DNA of 64,000 nucleotides from an uncultured Sphingomonadales bacterium (GTDB lineage: Bacteria; Pseudomonadota; Alphaproteobacteria; Sphingomonadales; Sphingomonadaceae), in assembly GCA_903839675.1 (NCBI GenBank), contig CAIMDB010000034.1, positions 1 through 64,000 of the forward strand. The letters run 5' to 3'. The translations under genes were made by a program, and so were the position numbers. The notes under the pieces are model-generated. The model made no database searches. It worked only from the letters and a program-made list of their open reading frames with translations, and was not told the origin of the DNA. The first letter of the stretch is position 1; every line of letters begins with the position of its first letter. Of the stretch, positions 43,858-55,011 are shown one piece after another.

Positions 43858-46107
43858 CTAGTTCTCCTTGTGACGCGTCAGAGCAGAGGGAAGCTGGTCC
43901 GCCGCAGGCGACGCAGCATTTGCTTGCCGGGCAATAGCCGCAGCTAGAATGGCGGGATCAATCCGGATGGTCACGACAGTCCCCCCACCTTCGCGGTCGG
44001 CGAAACTGATGGTGCCCATATGTTCTTCGATAATCTTTTTGACGATCGCGAGGCCAAGGCCAGTGCCGCCCGGTCGGGTCGTCATATAGGGTTCAATAAT
44101 CCGGTCCCGCTCCAGCGGTAAACCGATACCCGCGTCCGCGACACTGATGGTCACGGCGCCATCGGCCTCGGCAGTCAGCGTCATCGCGATATCCGGATCA
44201 ACGGCATCTTCGCGCTGGACGATCGCCTCCACACCATTTTTGACGATATTGGACAGGGCTTGGGCCAATTGTCGGCGGTCGCAGATCAGCATTGGCGACG
44301 GAGACGGCGCCGTGATCGAAAAGCGGATCCCGGGGTTTGCAACCTCGTGCAGGAACATCGCCTCGCGCGCGAGATCGACAATCGGCTCTTCAGCGAATTC
44401 GGGCTTTGGCATCCGCGCAAAGGAGGAGAATTCATCAACCATCCGCCGCAGATCACCCACCTGACGCACGATAGTTTCGGTCAGGCGGTCAAACGCGGCC
44501 TGATCCGTCACGATTTCCTTAGAGAACCGGCGCTTCAATCGCTCCGCTGCCAACTGAATGGGAGTCAGAGGATTCTTAATCTCATGCGCGACCCGCCGCG
44601 CAACGTCTGACCAAGCGGCACGACGCTGATCAATCAGCTGCTGGGTGATATCGTCGAACGTCAAGATATGGCCGAACTCGCTCTCCACGACCTTGACGGC
44701 AAGCGTCCGGATCTCTCCGGCCCCGCCAAGCTGAAGCACAGTTTCCGAACGGCCTTCTTCAAGCAGCGCTGCGAAATCAGGCACAAGCTCTTTCAAAGAC
44801 GCACCCACCACATCGCCCGGAGCGATCTTCAAAATCTCACAGGCAGACCGGTTGATAACGCGGACATGCCCATCTGGCGTTGCTGAAATGACACCTGCCG
44901 TCACGCCGGACAGGACGGCTTCGATCAAAACACGACGCCGGTCGAGCAGATCGTTTGAGGCAATCAAGTCCATATTCTGTTCGCCTAACCTTTCGGTCAT
45001 GCGATTGAACGCGCGCGACAAGACCCCGACTTCATCGCGACTGCGCGACGTCGAGACGCGCACGGACAAGTCACCCGCCGCAACCTTGCGCGCGGCATCC
45101 ACCAATTCCCCAACGGGCCGCACCAACCTGTCCGCGACGCGAAGCGCTGTCCACACGGCCATCCCGATGATCAGCAGCGACAAAAGGTAAAGTGCGGCAT
45201 TTAGGCGGAACTGAAGGGTCCCTGACCGCTTCAAGAGGGCGTTATAGTCCTTCAAAACCAAGGACGCGCGCTTCGCCTGCGCCAGCGTTTCTGTATCGGC
45301 CACGCGTGAGGCGTAAAGGAACAAGTCCGGTGTCCCTACCATGGGCGTTACCGACTCCATCCGGCTTCCGGTATCACGGAACACGGCCTGGCGTTTGGCC
45401 AGCAACTCACGCGCCACTTCGGGCGGAACCCAATTTTGGGTTGCACGTTCATAGGGGTTCACAATCGCCAGCGTCTGGACACCATTCTTCGTCGAAATGG
45501 CAAGGACAGCCGCCTCAGAAAGCTCGCGCTGATACACCTGAAACGCAAACTGATTGGCGAAGGGCTGGCTATCAATCGGGGCAACCTGCAGCGCCTGGAC
45601 CAGGTCTCCTGCCATCACCGCGGTCTCATCCATCACGCGCTTCTGCTTTTCGGCGTAAAGCTGCTGAGCAAGCGCCGTGGTGTTCTCAAACATCCCCTGT
45701 GCGCGTTTTGAATACCAGATGTCGACGCCATATTGGAACAGCAATGAGGCCACGAGGACCATCAGGACTACCGGAACCGTGGCGATGAGAGAAAACAGGG
45801 CCACCAATCGCACGTGCAACCTGCCATTGGCGCCGACCAGTGAGTTTTCCGCACGACGCATAGCGAGGCGACGCCCGCCAAGGACGAGAAGCATGACCGC
45901 CGGAACGAGATTAGCAAAGAGCAGGACCACGCCCGACAGAGCACTCAGGACGCCTTCACTACTTAGGATTTGCCAAGTTGCCAGTGCCATCACCAAGGCA
46001 CCGATCCCAGCACCCCAAGTCAGCACCGTGATCCATTCCTGCCGGCGCGCAAAAACGACGAGTTTGCGCTGCCAAGTGGGCAGGAAAGACGTGTTCAGAT
46101 CGACCAT
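43858..46107 (-). CDS. ntrY: Sensor histidine kinase NtrY
   Basis: 749 residues. Several membrane segments near the N-terminus (about 25-105), a ~190-residue periplasmic region, another membrane helix ('[18 protein letters not shown]'), HAMP, PAS ('[20 protein letters not shown]'), HisKA with the phospho-acceptor His in '[17 protein letters not shown]' and HATPase ('[10 protein letters not shown]', '[14 protein letters not shown]'). The start at 46107 fits the family better than an upstream in-frame start, but no ribosome site settles it. Phosphorylates NtrX. Lies 69 bp behind ntrC in the same direction. Confidence 0.94.
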   Translation of the reverse strand: MVDLNTSFLPTWQRKLVVFARRQEWITVLTWGAGIGALVMALATWQILSSEGVLSALSGVVLLFANLVPAVMLLVLGGRRLAMRRAENSLVGANGRLHVRLVALFSLIATVPVVLMVLVASLLFQYGVDIWYSKRAQGMFENTTALAQQLYAEKQKRVMDETAVMAGDLVQALQVAPIDSQPFANQFAFQVYQRELSEAAVLAISTKNGVQTLAIVNPYERATQNWVPPEVARELLAKRQAVFRDTGSRMESVTPMVGTPDLFLYASRVADTETLAQAKRASLVLKDYNALLKRSGTLQFRLNAALYLLSLLIIGMAVWTALRVADRLVRPVGELVDAARKVAAGDLSVRVSTSRSRDEVGVLSRAFNRMTERLGEQNMDLIASNDLLDRRRVLIEAVLSGVTAGVISATPDGHVRVINRSACEILKIAPGDVVGASLKELVPDFAALLEEGRSETVLQLGGAGEIRTLAVKVVESEFGHILTFDDITQQLIDQRRAAWSDVARRVAHEIKNPLTPIQLAAERLKRRFSKEIVTDQAAFDRLTETIVRQVGDLRRMVDEFSSFARMPKPEFAEEPIVDLAREAMFLHEVANPGIRFSITAPSPSPMLICDRRQLAQALSNIVKNGVEAIVQREDAVDPDIAMTLTAEADGAVTISVADAGIGLPLERDRIIEPYMTTRPGGTGLGLAIVKKIIEEHMGTISFADREGGGTVVTIRIDPAILAAAIARQANAASPAADQLPSALTRHKEN

Positions 46108-46176
46108 TCGTGGCAATACTACAACACCGGCGTTGCAGATCAAGCACAGTTAATGGCAAGCCGACGAAGTGAGCCG

Positions 46177-47619
46177 CTATCTGCGACCAACCGCCGGATC
46201 AATCCCCAGATCGTTCAATTTCTTACGCAAAGTATTGCGGTTTATGCCCAGCAATTTGGCGGCACGCAGTTGGTTGCCGCGAACGGCTGACATTGTTGCC
46301 ACAAGCAGAGGCCGTTCGACTTCTTCCAAAATGCGGTCATAGAGCCCGTCAGGTGGCAGATCAGCTCCAAACTCTGCAAAATAGGCCGCAAGATGATGCT
46401 CAACCGCATTTGCGAGGCCAGACCGCGCGACCATAACCGGCGCCTCGGTCTTGGCGGGCCGCCCGACGAGTTGCTGCTCAACCATCTCGGCGCCAATCAG
46501 ATCATCGCGGGCCAACACGGCCAAACGGCGCATCAGGTTTTCAAGCTCTCGGACATTGCCGGGCCAATCATGATGCCCAAGCCGCGTAATGGCTTCCACC
46601 GAAATGCCTTTGCGTGGCAATCCTTCAGCGACTGCCCGATCCAGAAAATGCTGCGACAACAGACCGATATCCGCCACACGCTGTCGCAGAGCCGGAAGCG
46701 ACATAGGCACGACATTCAGGCGGAAATAGAGATCTTCGCGGAACTGCCCCGCCGCAATCAAGGCGGTGAGATCCTTATGCGTCGCAGCAATAATACGAAC
46801 ATCCGCCTGAATGGATCGGCTGCCACCCACGGTCGTGAACTCACCGGACTGGAGCACGCGCAGAAGGCGGGTCTGGGCATCCATTGGCATGTCGCCGATC
46901 TCATCAAGGAACAACGTCCCGCCCGCTGCCTGCTCAAACCGCCCGGCTGTGCGCTGCTGTGCCCCGGTAAAGGCGCCCCGTTCATGCCCGAACAATTCAG
47001 CCTCGATCAATTCGCGCGGAATGGCCGCCATGTTGATTGCGATAAACGGCGCGGCCTTGCGGGCGCCTAGATCGTGTATTGCACGGGCAACCAACTCCTT
47101 GCCCGTCCCGCTCTCACCCAGGATCAGCACAGTCAAATCATTGGGGACCACTCGCGCAATCGTCCGGTAGACTTCCTGCATCGCGGGAGACCGCCCGATG
47201 AGTGGCAGGGCGGCGTCCGCCTCTGTGAGCGCCGGGCTTGCTACGACAATGCCGCGCCGTCCCATGCCATCGCGCACGGCTTGGCAAAGCTCATCCAGAT
47301 CAAAGGGCTTGGGCAGATACTCAAACGCCCCCTGCTCCGTCGCACGGACGGCGGTGGCAAGCGTGTTTTGGGCGGACAGCACGATGACAGGCAGACCCGG
47401 TCGCTTTGCCAATATCGCAGGGAGCACGTCCAACCCGTTTCCGTCAGGCAAGATAACGTCCGTCACGAGTACATCCGGATCAAAGTCCTCCAGCACGCGC
47501 GCTTGATCCGCGACACTGGCCGCGCACATGACGTCATGACCTTCACGGGTCAGCGCTTCGCTGATCACCAACCGGATGGCGTCGTCATCGTCGACGACCA
47601 GAACCTTGCCTTGACCCAT
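46177..47619 (-). CDS. ntrC: Nitrogen regulator NtrC (NR-I)
   Basis: 480 residues: receiver ('[14 protein letters not shown]'), sigma54-activating AAA+ domain (Walker A '[17 protein letters not shown]', intact GAFTGA in '[15 protein letters not shown]', Walker B '[13 protein letters not shown]') and Fis HTH at the end ('[18 protein letters not shown]'). It activates nitrogen-starvation genes from sigma54 promoters after phosphorylation by NtrB. Start and ntrB stop overlap as TAATG. Confidence 0.96.
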   Translation of the reverse strand: MGQGKVLVVDDDDAIRLVISEALTREGHDVMCAASVADQARVLEDFDPDVLVTDVILPDGNGLDVLPAILAKRPGLPVIVLSAQNTLATAVRATEQGAFEYLPKPFDLDELCQAVRDGMGRRGIVVASPALTEADAALPLIGRSPAMQEVYRTIARVVPNDLTVLILGESGTGKELVARAIHDLGARKAAPFIAINMAAIPRELIEAELFGHERGAFTGAQQRTAGRFEQAAGGTLFLDEIGDMPMDAQTRLLRVLQSGEFTTVGGSRSIQADVRIIAATHKDLTALIAAGQFREDLYFRLNVVPMSLPALRQRVADIGLLSQHFLDRAVAEGLPRKGISVEAITRLGHHDWPGNVRELENLMRRLAVLARDDLIGAEMVEQQLVGRPAKTEAPVMVARSGLANAVEHHLAAYFAEFGADLPPDGLYDRILEEVERPLLVATMSAVRGNQLRAAKLLGINRNTLRKKLNDLGIDPAVGRR

Positions 47620-48719
47620 TAACTCCGCCCATCCGCTCTCGGCAGAAGCAGACGGAAAACCGTATGCTCCGGCATGCCTTCACGCGCATATTGGACGATT
47701 CCGCCCATATCACGCGTCAATTTATCAACCAGCGCAAGGCCTAGCCCCTGCCCTTTTGGCTTGCTGCTCACAAAAGGGTCGAAAAGGTTCTCGACAATTT
47801 CCGGGGGCGCGCCCGGTCCATCGTCGATGATGCACAATTCGATGGGAAGCGAAACGCGCCGCCCGCCCGGATCAACGGCCACCGAAACACCATGGCGGAA
47901 CGATGTCGTAATCTTGACCTTCCGCTTTGAGCCGGGCTCGGCGGTTTCAGCGGCGTTCTTCAACAGATTGAGAACCACCTGAACCATAGTGTCGCGATGG
48001 ACCAACACCTCTGGAAGTGAGGGATCGTAGAGTTCGCGGATGATCAGCCGGTCCCCAAAGCCAGACACCGCCACTTCGCGCGCATGATCAACAATGGCGT
48101 GGATGTTCTCAGCCTGCCGTTCAAGCGTGCGAGTATCTGTAAAGCCTTCCATCCGGTCGATCAGGCTGGCCACCCGATCAACCTCATCTTGGATCAGCTT
48201 GGTCAACCGCTGCGCACGTGCATCAACACTCCGACCAAGCAGCTGGGCTGCCCCCTTAATCCCCGCAAGCGGATTTTTAATCTCATGTGCCAGCATGGCC
48301 GCAATGCGGACGGCCGCCCGTGTACCGCCGCCATGCGCCCGATTGCCGACGCGATGGCTCGCGGCACCGGAATACATGGAAACGAGTTTCCATCCCGCAT
48401 ATTCGGCAAAGGGTGTCACGAAGACGTCCGCGCGCAAAACCGCGCCCTTCCGCAGCCGCAGGCTCGCATCATAGGCGGCAAATGGTGCGTCATCACCCAC
48501 ATAGCCGTCGGGCATCTCCAGCACGTCCTGCAGGGCCCGTCCGACGAGATTCTGCGCGCTGAGATTGAGGAGCATTTCAGCCGCTGCGTTGGCATGCTGC
48601 ACAACAGCACCGTCATCGATGACCAACATGGAGATCGGAGAGGCTGCAACCACGTCTTCCGCAGTCAGAGGCCCCACCGGCGTCTCAATCGCCTTCAGGC
48701 GGCCGCGCGGCTGAGCCAT
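47619..48719 (-). CDS. ntrB: Nitrogen sensor kinase/phosphatase NtrB (NR-II)
   Basis: 366 residues, soluble. N-terminal PAS-like domain ('[21 protein letters not shown]', in part '[19 protein letters not shown]'), HisKA with '[20 protein letters not shown]' (phospho-acceptor His) and HATPase ('[11 protein letters not shown]', '[12 protein letters not shown]'). Known partner of PII (GlnB), which switches it to phosphatase activity under nitrogen sufficiency. Overlaps dusB by 25 nt, and ntrC by one base. Confidence 0.95.
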   Translation of the reverse strand: MAQPRGRLKAIETPVGPLTAEDVVAASPISMLVIDDGAVVQHANAAAEMLLNLSAQNLVGRALQDVLEMPDGYVGDDAPFAAYDASLRLRKGAVLRADVFVTPFAEYAGWKLVSMYSGAASHRVGNRAHGGGTRAAVRIAAMLAHEIKNPLAGIKGAAQLLGRSVDARAQRLTKLIQDEVDRVASLIDRMEGFTDTRTLERQAENIHAIVDHAREVAVSGFGDRLIIRELYDPSLPEVLVHRDTMVQVVLNLLKNAAETAEPGSKRKVKITTSFRHGVSVAVDPGGRRVSLPIELCIIDDGPGAPPEIVENLFDPFVSSKPKGQGLGLALVDKLTRDMGGIVQYAREGMPEHTVFRLLLPRADGRS

Positions 48720-49693
48720 GGTTCATAAAAACGTTCGAGCATGGCCAGCACCGTGCGGGGATCATTGATCTGATTCACAGCGTTGCGGAAATCAGCAGAG
48801 CCATGCAAGCCTTTGGTATACCAACCAATATGCTTGCGTGCCATGTTCACGCCGGTCGTCTCACCATAATGCGCCAGCATGTCTTCATAGTGCCGGACGA
48901 TGAGATGATACTGCTCTTCGATCGTCGGATCGGCGATCTTGGCACCATCGGTCAAAGCCGCCATAACTTGAGAGATCAACCAGGGCCGCCCATAGGCGCC
49001 GCGCCCGATCATCAAGCCATCGGCACCGGACAGATCGAGCGCTGTTTTCGCGTCGTCGATTGAACAAATGTCGCCATTGACGATGACGGGAACCTTGACC
49101 GCATCCTTCACGCGCCGAACGAACGCCCAGTCCGCCGACCCCTTATACATCTGGTTGCGCGTCCGCCCATGGACGGTGATCATCTGCGCGCCAAGGTCTT
49201 CGGCGATCTTTGCGAGTTCCGGCGCGTTGAGACGTGTTTCATCCCAGCCCATACGCATCTTGACGGTAACCGGCACCTTCACGGCCTTTACCGTCGCTTC
49301 AATCAGGCTGGCAGCCAACGGCAGGTCCTTCATCAGCGCGGAGCCTGCGTCGCCGTTCACGACCTTTTTGACTGGGCAACCCATGTTGATGTCGATGATA
49401 GACGCGCCGCGGTCTTCATTCAGCTTGGCCGCTTCAGCCATTTCCTTGGGCGTGCAACCGGCAAGCTGCATGGAAACCGGCTCTTCAATCGGGTCCCACG
49501 CCGCCTTTTGCAGGCTTTGCCGCGTTTCCCGGATCATGGCCTGACTGGCGATCATTTCCGTGACATTGAGGCCGCAGCCATATTGCCGCACGACCTTGCG
49601 GAACGGCATGTCTGTCACGCCCGTCATCGGCGCGAGAATGACAGGAACGTCGATGCGGACACCGCCGACAGAGATAGGGTTCAACTGCTGCAT
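48695..49693 (-). CDS. dusB: tRNA-dihydrouridine synthase DusB (NifR3)
   Basis: 332 residues. FMN enzyme that reduces uridine to dihydrouridine in tRNA D-loops. '[15 protein letters not shown]' (FMN barrel start), '[20 protein letters not shown]' (catalytic Cys is in 'GCP'/'NGDAGS' region), 'VKMRMGWDE', 'VHGRTR' and '[13 protein letters not shown]' are canonical. It is the first gene of the ntr operon, as nifR3 is in Rhodobacter and other alphaproteobacteria. Start at ATG 49693; an in-frame ATG 12 codons upstream is an alternative. Confidence 0.95.
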   Translation of the reverse strand: MQQLNPISVGGVRIDVPVILAPMTGVTDMPFRKVVRQYGCGLNVTEMIASQAMIRETRQSLQKAAWDPIEEPVSMQLAGCTPKEMAEAAKLNEDRGASIIDINMGCPVKKVVNGDAGSALMKDLPLAASLIEATVKAVKVPVTVKMRMGWDETRLNAPELAKIAEDLGAQMITVHGRTRNQMYKGSADWAFVRRVKDAVKVPVIVNGDICSIDDAKTALDLSGADGLMIGRGAYGRPWLISQVMAALTDGAKIADPTIEEQYHLIVRHYEDMLAHYGETTGVNMARKHIGWYTKGLHGSADFRNAVNQINDPRTVLAMLERFYEPWLSRAAA

Positions 49694-49774
49694 GGATTTG
49701 CCTAAATTTTCAGCAAAAGCTCTACGCATTTTTGTGTTGCGGCGCAACAGTCTTGAGTGTCTAAGCCCAGCGCC

Positions 49775-50932
49775 ATGACAATTGCTGCCATCATTGTCGC
49801 CGCCGGAAAGGGTGAGCGCGCAGGCACCAGCCTGCCGAAGCAGTTCGTCACAGTTGGCGGAAAAGCCCTGTTGACGCATGCCGTCACCGCGCTAGCGCGG
49901 CATCCGCGCATTGAACGGACCATTGTCGTGGTGGCCGAAGGCCAGGCAGAGCTGGCTGCCCACGCACTTGGCGATATTCTGGTTGATGCCATCGTCATTG
50001 GCGGCGCAGAGCGTCAGCAATCCGTCGCAGCCGGCATGGCGGCCATTGGTGACGCCCGGATTGTCCTCATCCATGATGCCGCTCGCCCCTTTTTGCCTTC
50101 TTCCGTTGTTGACCGATTGATCGCGGCGCTCGACACGGCCGACGGCGCCATCCCTGCCCTATCCGTGGTCGATACGTTAGCAAAGGTTGGGGCAAAGACA
50201 GGGGAAGACCTTGGCGATGTCGTGGATCGCAACGGTCTCATCCGTGTTCAGACACCTCAGGCCTTTCGGGCTAACGCCATCCGTGATGCGCACAACCGAT
50301 GGACGGGAACCGCCGCCACTGACGACGCCCAAATGGCGCGGGCTGCCGGATATATGGTCGCTGTCGTGGAGGGTCATGCCATGCTGGATAAAATCACTCA
50401 GCCAGCCGATTTTGCGGAGGCCGAACGCAAATGGAACCAGCGCCTCATCAGCCGGACAGGCTTGGGCTATGACGTGCACCGACTGGCGACGGGCGAAGAC
50501 CTCTGGCTCTGCGGCGTAAAGATTGATCATGAAAAGGGTTTATCCGGACACAGTGACGCCGATGTCGCCCTACATGCCCTAACCGACGCTTTGCTCGGCG
50601 CGTTGGGAGACGGGGACATTGGCGCGCATTTTCCGCCCAGCGATCCGCAGTGGCGTGGGGCGGCGTCCCACCGCTTTGTTGAACATGCCGCAAACCTCAT
50701 CAAACAAGCAGGCGGGGTGATTGATCATGTGGATGTCACCATCATCTGCGAAGCGCCTAAAATCGGGCCACACAGGGATGCTATGCGGATAGCCATCGCC
50801 GGGATGCTTGCCGTCCCCATCACCAAGGTGAGCGTCAAGGCAACGACGACCGAACGATTGGGTTTTACAGGTCGCGGAGAAGGCATAGCGGCTCAAGCCG
50901 CCGCTACCATCCGCCTACCCGAGGAGGAGTAA
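49775..50932 (+). CDS. ispDF: Bifunctional IspD/IspF isoprenoid enzyme
   Basis: 385 residues. IspD domain (about 1-220): '[20 protein letters not shown]' type CTP-binding start (in part '[10 protein letters not shown]') and 'LIHDAARPF'. IspF domain (about 228-385): '[18 protein letters not shown]', '[18 protein letters not shown]' with the metal His/Asp, and '[17 protein letters not shown]'. The two steps (CDP-ME synthesis and MEcPP cyclisation) of the MEP pathway are fused, as is common in alphaproteobacteria; IspE, which acts between them, is encoded elsewhere. GTG at 49757 is an alternative start. Divergent from dusB over 81 bp. Confidence 0.95.
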   Translation: MTIAAIIVAAGKGERAGTSLPKQFVTVGGKALLTHAVTALARHPRIERTIVVVAEGQAELAAHALGDILVDAIVIGGAERQQSVAAGMAAIGDARIVLIHDAARPFLPSSVVDRLIAALDTADGAIPALSVVDTLAKVGAKTGEDLGDVVDRNGLIRVQTPQAFRANAIRDAHNRWTGTAATDDAQMARAAGYMVAVVEGHAMLDKITQPADFAEAERKWNQRLISRTGLGYDVHRLATGEDLWLCGVKIDHEKGLSGHSDADVALHALTDALLGALGDGDIGAHFPPSDPQWRGAASHRFVEHAANLIKQAGGVIDHVDVTIICEAPKIGPHRDAMRIAIAGMLAVPITKVSVKATTTERLGFTGRGEGIAAQAAATIRLPEEE

Positions 50933-50934
50933 AC

Positions 50935-51513
50935 ATGGCTTCAAGAATGATCCAATGCATTGCCGCCGGTGTCCTATCGGTCGCGCTACCCACCATGGCC
51001 ACGGCCCAAACGGCCAAGCAGTGCCTGACGCCCAAGGAAGCGCAGGGGCTCGTATCCTTTGCGCTCCCAGACGTCATCACCTCCATCAGCAGCAAATGTG
51101 CGCCATCGCTGGGGCCAGACAGCTTTCTAAGCCGGTCGGGCACAGACCTGGCGGGCCGGTATCGCGTGGTCGCCGGTACAAGCTGGCCCTCAGCCAAACT
51201 CGCTGTGCGCAAATTTATGGATACCGATGTCACCTTTTTGAACAACCTGCCGGATGATGCCTTGAAAGGTATTCTCACCGCAGGCATTTCGACCGCAATC
51301 GTTAAAGACGTCAAAACGACGCAATGCGGGGATATTAACCGCATCGTGCAGGTTCTGGCGCCGCTTCCAGCCGAGAATATGTCGCAGTTGGTTGGAATAG
51401 TCCTTGAACTCTTATCCCGTCCTCCGGCACAGGCCGCCGTCGCAAAGACGAAGTCACCGTTTTCCATTTGCCCACAGGCAGGCGGAACCGGGAAGCCAGT
51501 CACAACAAAGTAG
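50935..51513 (+). CDS. Exported protein, unknown function
   Basis: 192 residues. A clear signal peptide ('CIAAGVLSVALPTMATAQ', cleavage about residue 25) precedes a soluble helical domain with four cysteines in the mature part ('KQCLTP', 'SSKCAP', 'TTQCGD', 'FSICPQ'), which may form two disulfides in the periplasm. It starts two bases after ispDF, so it is probably cotranscribed. It is not recognised; it looks like a conserved sphingomonad protein. Confidence 0.7.
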   Translation: MASRMIQCIAAGVLSVALPTMATAQTAKQCLTPKEAQGLVSFALPDVITSISSKCAPSLGPDSFLSRSGTDLAGRYRVVAGTSWPSAKLAVRKFMDTDVTFLNNLPDDALKGILTAGISTAIVKDVKTTQCGDINRIVQVLAPLPAENMSQLVGIVLELLSRPPAQAAVAKTKSPFSICPQAGGTGKPVTTK

Positions 51514-51519
51514 TATCTG

Positions 51520-52032
51520 ATGGACGATGCACTCCCGGTAGAATTGGTAGACGCGGCTCGGCGCGTCATTGACGAAAATCGCGCAAAAGGGCGCCGCGTG
51601 GCGGTCGCTGAGAGTTGCACAGGCGGTCTTGTGTCCGCAGCCCTCACCTCCATCGCTGGGTCCTCGGATGTCTTTGAAGTTGGCTTCATCACCTACTCGA
51701 ACGAAGCGAAGTTAAGTGCACTTGGCGTCGACTCGAATATCCTTGAAACTTTCGGTGCCGTTTCGATTGCGACGGCGTGGGCGATGGCACAGGGTACGCT
51801 CGATCATTCGACGGCAGATGTGTCCGTCTCCATCACCGGTATCGCGGGCCCCGATGGCGGCACCCCGAAAAAGCCGGTCGGCACAGTCGTCTTTGCCCGC
51901 GCGCGACGCGGATCTGATCCCGACGACATTATTGCGGACATCAAGTATTTCGGCGACCTCGGTCGCGGCCCGATCCGCGTTCAGGCCGCGCTGGTTGCTC
52001 TCGAACTGCTGCTGCCGGGCGCCGAACTGTAG
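51520..52032 (+). CDS. pncC: Nicotinamide-nucleotide amidohydrolase (CinA C-terminal domain)
   Basis: 170 residues, a stand-alone CinA-C domain. PncC deamidates nicotinamide mononucleotide to nicotinate mononucleotide to recycle NAD. 'VAVAESCTGGLVSAALTSIA' (in part 'AESCTGGLVSAALT', active Ser/Thr site), 'GFITYSNEAKLSALGV' and 'SVSITGIAGPDGGTPKKPVG' are the conserved blocks. Its last 52 bases overlap the convergent ratA-like gene. Confidence 0.93.
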   Translation: MDDALPVELVDAARRVIDENRAKGRRVAVAESCTGGLVSAALTSIAGSSDVFEVGFITYSNEAKLSALGVDSNILETFGAVSIATAWAMAQGTLDHSTADVSVSITGIAGPDGGTPKKPVGTVVFARARRGSDPDDIIADIKYFGDLGRGPIRVQAALVALELLLPGAEL

Positions 52033-52454
52033 AGAATGTCCGCCCGCGTTTCGAACGCGTCCGTCATTTTGTGCAAAGCGCGTTCGAACACCTGACCCGC
52101 AAGTGCTTCAAAAATCTTGGATTTGAACTGGAAGTCGACCATGAAGTCGACAGCGCACCCGCCTTCGGGCAGGTCGCGGAACGTCCATTCATTGTGTAGG
52201 TACTTCATCGGCCCATCGAGGTAGTCGACCGTAATCAATGACGGTCGAACCTTGCGCACGCGGGACGTGAACGTCTCTTTCAGCGCTTTAAACCCGACCA
52301 AAAGGTCTGCGATCATTTCAGATTCGGTGTTAGATTTAATCCGTACACCACTGACCCAAGGCAGAAATTCACCATAGCGACCTACATCAGCCACCAACGT
52401 GAACATCTGCTCTGCGCTCCAGGGGAGCGTCCGCGTTTCGCTATGCTTTGGCAT
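51981..52454 (-). CDS. RatA/Coq10 START-like protein
   Basis: 157 residues. A START/SRPBCC fold of the Coq10/RatA type: '[18 protein letters not shown]', '[15 protein letters not shown]', '[19 protein letters not shown]' and '[17 protein letters not shown]'. In alphaproteobacteria these bind ubiquinone and assist respiration (Coq10 role); the E. coli homologue was named a ribosome toxin RatA. The last ~17 codons, a Ser/Ala-rich tail ('[14 protein letters not shown]'), are read from the antisense of the pncC end. The start overlaps the lipA stop by 14 nt. Confidence 0.88.
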   Translation of the reverse strand: MPKHSETRTLPWSAEQMFTLVADVGRYGEFLPWVSGVRIKSNTESEMIADLLVGFKALKETFTSRVRKVRPSLITVDYLDGPMKYLHNEWTFRDLPEGGCAVDFMVDFQFKSKIFEALAGQVFERALHKMTDAFETRADILYSSAPGSSSSRATSAA

Positions 52455-53358
52455 TGGCCAATTGCACGGCCCGTGCATCACGCATCAGCGAGAAGTCCCT
52501 GTCAGCATGGTAGCTGGACCGTGTCAGCGGCGATGAGGCCACTAGGAGGAAACCTTTCGCCCGCGCGATGGCGGCATACGCCTCAAACGTTTTTGGCGTC
52601 ACATACTCCATCACCGTCGCGTGCTTCGGCGTGGGTTGCAGATATTGGCCAATCGTGAGGAAATCGATGTCGGCAGAACGCATATCGTCCATTACCTGAT
52701 GAACCTCCAGCCGCTCTTCCCCCAGCCCGACCATGATGCCTGACTTTGTGAAGATGGAAGGATCATGCTGCTTGACCGTCTCCAACAGGCGCAGCGACGC
52801 ATAATAGCGCGCACCTGGCCGGATGGTTGGATAAAGCCGAGGGACCGTTTCAAGGTTATGATTGTAAACGTCCGGACGCGCCGCCACGATGGATTCAACG
52901 GCAGCCTGCATTTTGTTGCGGAAATCCGGCGTCAGAATTTCGATGGTCGTCTCCGGTGTCGTCCGGCGGAGCGCCTCAATGACCTTCACGAATTGCGATG
53001 CGCCGCCATCAGGCAGATCGTCACGGTCCACCGAGGTGATGACGATGTGCTTCAACCCCATTTCAGCGGCGGCATCGGCGAGATTCTGCGGCTCGTTCTT
53101 GTCGACCGCGCGCGGCATCCCCGTTTTGACATTGCAGAACGCGCAGGCGCGCGTGCACACGTCCCCAAGGATCATTACGGTCGCATGCTTCTTGGTCCAG
53201 CACTCCCCAATATTGGGGCAAGCCGCTTCTTCACACACCGTGTTAAGAGATTTGGCGCGCATCAACGCCTTTGTTTCGGCATATCCAACCGATGTCGGCG
53301 CCTTAACGCGGATCCAGTCCGGCTTGCGGACCCTCTGCAGGTTTGTAGGAGCATTCAT
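52441..53358 (-). CDS. lipA: Lipoyl synthase
   Basis: 305 residues. Radical SAM enzyme that inserts two sulfurs into octanoyl groups on E2/GcvH. The auxiliary cluster motif '[12 protein letters not shown]' and the radical SAM motif CxxxCxxC in '[10 protein letters not shown]' are complete, together with '[12 protein letters not shown]' and the final serine ligand in '[12 protein letters not shown]'. ATG at 53358 chosen on homology; an upstream in-frame start would add 26 unrelated residues. Paired with the Coq10-like gene, as in many alphaproteobacteria. Confidence 0.96.
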   Translation of the reverse strand: MNAPTNLQRVRKPDWIRVKAPTSVGYAETKALMRAKSLNTVCEEAACPNIGECWTKKHATVMILGDVCTRACAFCNVKTGMPRAVDKNEPQNLADAAAEMGLKHIVITSVDRDDLPDGGASQFVKVIEALRRTTPETTIEILTPDFRNKMQAAVESIVAARPDVYNHNLETVPRLYPTIRPGARYYASLRLLETVKQHDPSIFTKSGIMVGLGEERLEVHQVMDDMRSADIDFLTIGQYLQPTPKHATVMEYVTPKTFEAYAAIARAKGFLLVASSPLTRSSYHADRDFSLMRDARAVQLANAKA

Positions 53359-53438
53359 GCGCTGGTCTTTACCCGCCCGCTCAAGGCTTGCCAACCATGC
53401 CGGGCTTGCTAAGCAATTTTCTGCTTCAGGAGACACCG

Positions 53439-54062
53439 ATGCCCGAATTTAAAGCTCTGTTAGAGGGCTATCACCGCTTCCGCGCTGACGCTTATCGGCA
53501 ACAGAAAGCGCGATATGACGCGTTGGAACAGGGCCAGTCGCCGCCGGTCATGGTCATTTCATGCTGCGACAGCCGCGTTGACCCGGCGACCATCTTTGAC
53601 ACCGTTCCGGGGCAGGTCTTTGCGCTGCGCAATGTCGCCAATCTTGTACCGCCATTTGAAACGGGGGGCGGTCTTCACGGCGCATCGGCCGCCATTGAAT
53701 TTGGTGTTTTGGGCTTGGAAGTAAAACACATTGTCGTGGTTGGGCACGGCCAGTGCGGCGGCATCAAAGCGGCCTTGGAGCAATCAAACCCGGCATCCGG
53801 CCAAAACATCTTCATCGATGACTGGATGGGCATTGTCAGCGACGCTCGCGACGATGTTTTGGCGCGGGCACCGGCTGATCCCCAGCGCGCGTTGGAAATG
53901 GAGGCTGTCAAAGTCAGCCTGCGCAATCTGCGTACTTTTCCCTTCATTGCGGAGCGGGAGTCATCGGGCATGCTTAAGCTGCATGGCGCCTGGTTCGCGA
54001 TCGCCGAAGGCAGCCTATACGTCCTTGATGAGGACAGCGGTGAGTTCACCCTTCCCCAATGA
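53439..54062 (+). CDS. can: Beta-class carbonic anhydrase
   Basis: 207 residues. Interconverts CO2 and bicarbonate. Zinc site: Cys42-x-Asp44-x-Arg46 ('[10 protein letters not shown]') and '[14 protein letters not shown]' with His and second Cys. '[14 protein letters not shown]' and '[18 protein letters not shown]' are conserved. AGGAG lies 8 bases before the ATG at 53439, which decides the start. The stop overlaps the next gene start (ATGA). Divergent from lipA over 80 bp. Confidence 0.95.
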   Translation: MPEFKALLEGYHRFRADAYRQQKARYDALEQGQSPPVMVISCCDSRVDPATIFDTVPGQVFALRNVANLVPPFETGGGLHGASAAIEFGVLGLEVKHIVVVGHGQCGGIKAALEQSNPASGQNIFIDDWMGIVSDARDDVLARAPADPQRALEMEAVKVSLRNLRTFPFIAERESSGMLKLHGAWFAIAEGSLYVLDEDSGEFTLPQ

Positions 54063-54664
54063 CACAAGTCTCCACAGATCACTTAGACGGCGTCCTCGAC
54101 CATATCATCGACATGTGGAGCGCCGCAGTCCGCAACCGTCATAGCCCCCTCCATACCCCGACGGTCTGTTCGGTATCCGGCGACGCCCCCGCCCCACGGA
54201 TCATGGTTTTGCGCGCGGTGGAAGGCCCTTGCGCGACCTTTCGGTTCCACACCGATGTCCGCTCTTCCAAAGCGTTACAGATTGACGCCGCCGGACCTGT
54301 TGCCATCCTTGGCTACGACCCCGACGCCCGCGTTCAATTGATCGTACGCGGCGTCGGCCGGATTGAGCGCTCGGGCGACATAGTCGATCGCGCATGGGAG
54401 ACCTCGGCTCTGTCCAGCAGGCGCTGCTATCTCGCGGCCCATCCTCCTGGCACGCAGACCCCAGAAGCGACAAGCGGCTTGCCCGAAGCGCTGTTAAACC
54501 GTTCTCCCACAGCACCGGAGAGCGAAGCGGGACGCGAAAACTTCTGCGTCCTCTTGGTGGATGCGGTTGAGCTTGAGTGGCTGAAATTGACAAGCTGCGG
54601 CAACCAGCGGGCCTTATTCCAGCGATCCGGGAACGGTTGGACCGGCAACTGGATCACGCCGTGA
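54059..54664 (+). CDS. Pyridoxamine 5'-phosphate oxidase-like FMN-binding protein
   Basis: 201 residues. Split-barrel flavin-binding fold: 'PRIMVLRAVEG', 'FRFHTDVRSSKALQI' (FMN phosphate contacts) and 'RCYLAAHPPGTQTPEATSGL' (in part). The C-terminal 'VDAVELEWLKL' matches PNPOx-type dimers, but the usual C-terminal PLP-binding arm of PdxH is missing, so it may be a relative with another substrate. Coupled by ATGA to the carbonic anhydrase gene and by GTGA to the next gene. Confidence 0.8.
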   Translation: MTQVSTDHLDGVLDHIIDMWSAAVRNRHSPLHTPTVCSVSGDAPAPRIMVLRAVEGPCATFRFHTDVRSSKALQIDAAGPVAILGYDPDARVQLIVRGVGRIERSGDIVDRAWETSALSSRRCYLAAHPPGTQTPEATSGLPEALLNRSPTAPESEAGRENFCVLLVDAVELEWLKLTSCGNQRALFQRSGNGWTGNWITP

Positions 54665-55011
54665 CCGCGCGGCTGACGGTCTGGTATGACGGCGCCTGCC
54701 CTCTCTGCATGCGGGAAATCGCACTGATGCGACGCTTGGACAAGCGGCAACGCATTGCCTTCGCAGATGTAACGGAGCCCTCCACCACCTGCCCGCTCGA
54801 CCGCAACCTTATGCTGGCGCGCTTCCATGCAACGACCGATCAGGGTGAAACGCTGTCCGGTGCCGCAGCGTTTGCTGCCATGTGGCGCGAAATTCCACCG
54901 CTTCGCCCGCTTGGACTTTTGGCCCAAAACCGGGTCGTGCTCGCCTTGCTGGAGCGGACCTACACCCTCTTTCTGAAAGTGCGGCCCCTGCTCCAGCGTT
55001 TGGCGCGTTAG
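54661..55011 (+). CDS. DCC-family (DUF393) thiol-disulfide oxidoreductase-like protein
   Basis: 116 residues. Begins 'TVWYDGACPLCMREIALM' with the family's DxxCxxC motif (Asp, Cys, Cys) in a thioredoxin-like fold; 'ALLERTYTLFLKVRP' closes the domain. The GTG at 54661 overlaps the preceding stop; a longer in-frame form would start inside the upstream gene. Redox role is assumed from the motif only. Its end overlaps convergent ettA by 4 nt. Confidence 0.82.
   Translation: MTARLTVWYDGACPLCMREIALMRRLDKRQRIAFADVTEPSTTCPLDRNLMLARFHATTDQGETLSGAAAFAAMWREIPPLRPLGLLAQNRVVLALLERTYTLFLKVRPLLQRLAR

Noticed and set aside
51981-52454. RatA-like gene considered as a type II toxin
   Set aside because: No RatB partner gene follows and it lies beside lipA as Coq10-type genes do in alphaproteobacteria, so a ubiquinone-binding role is more likely.
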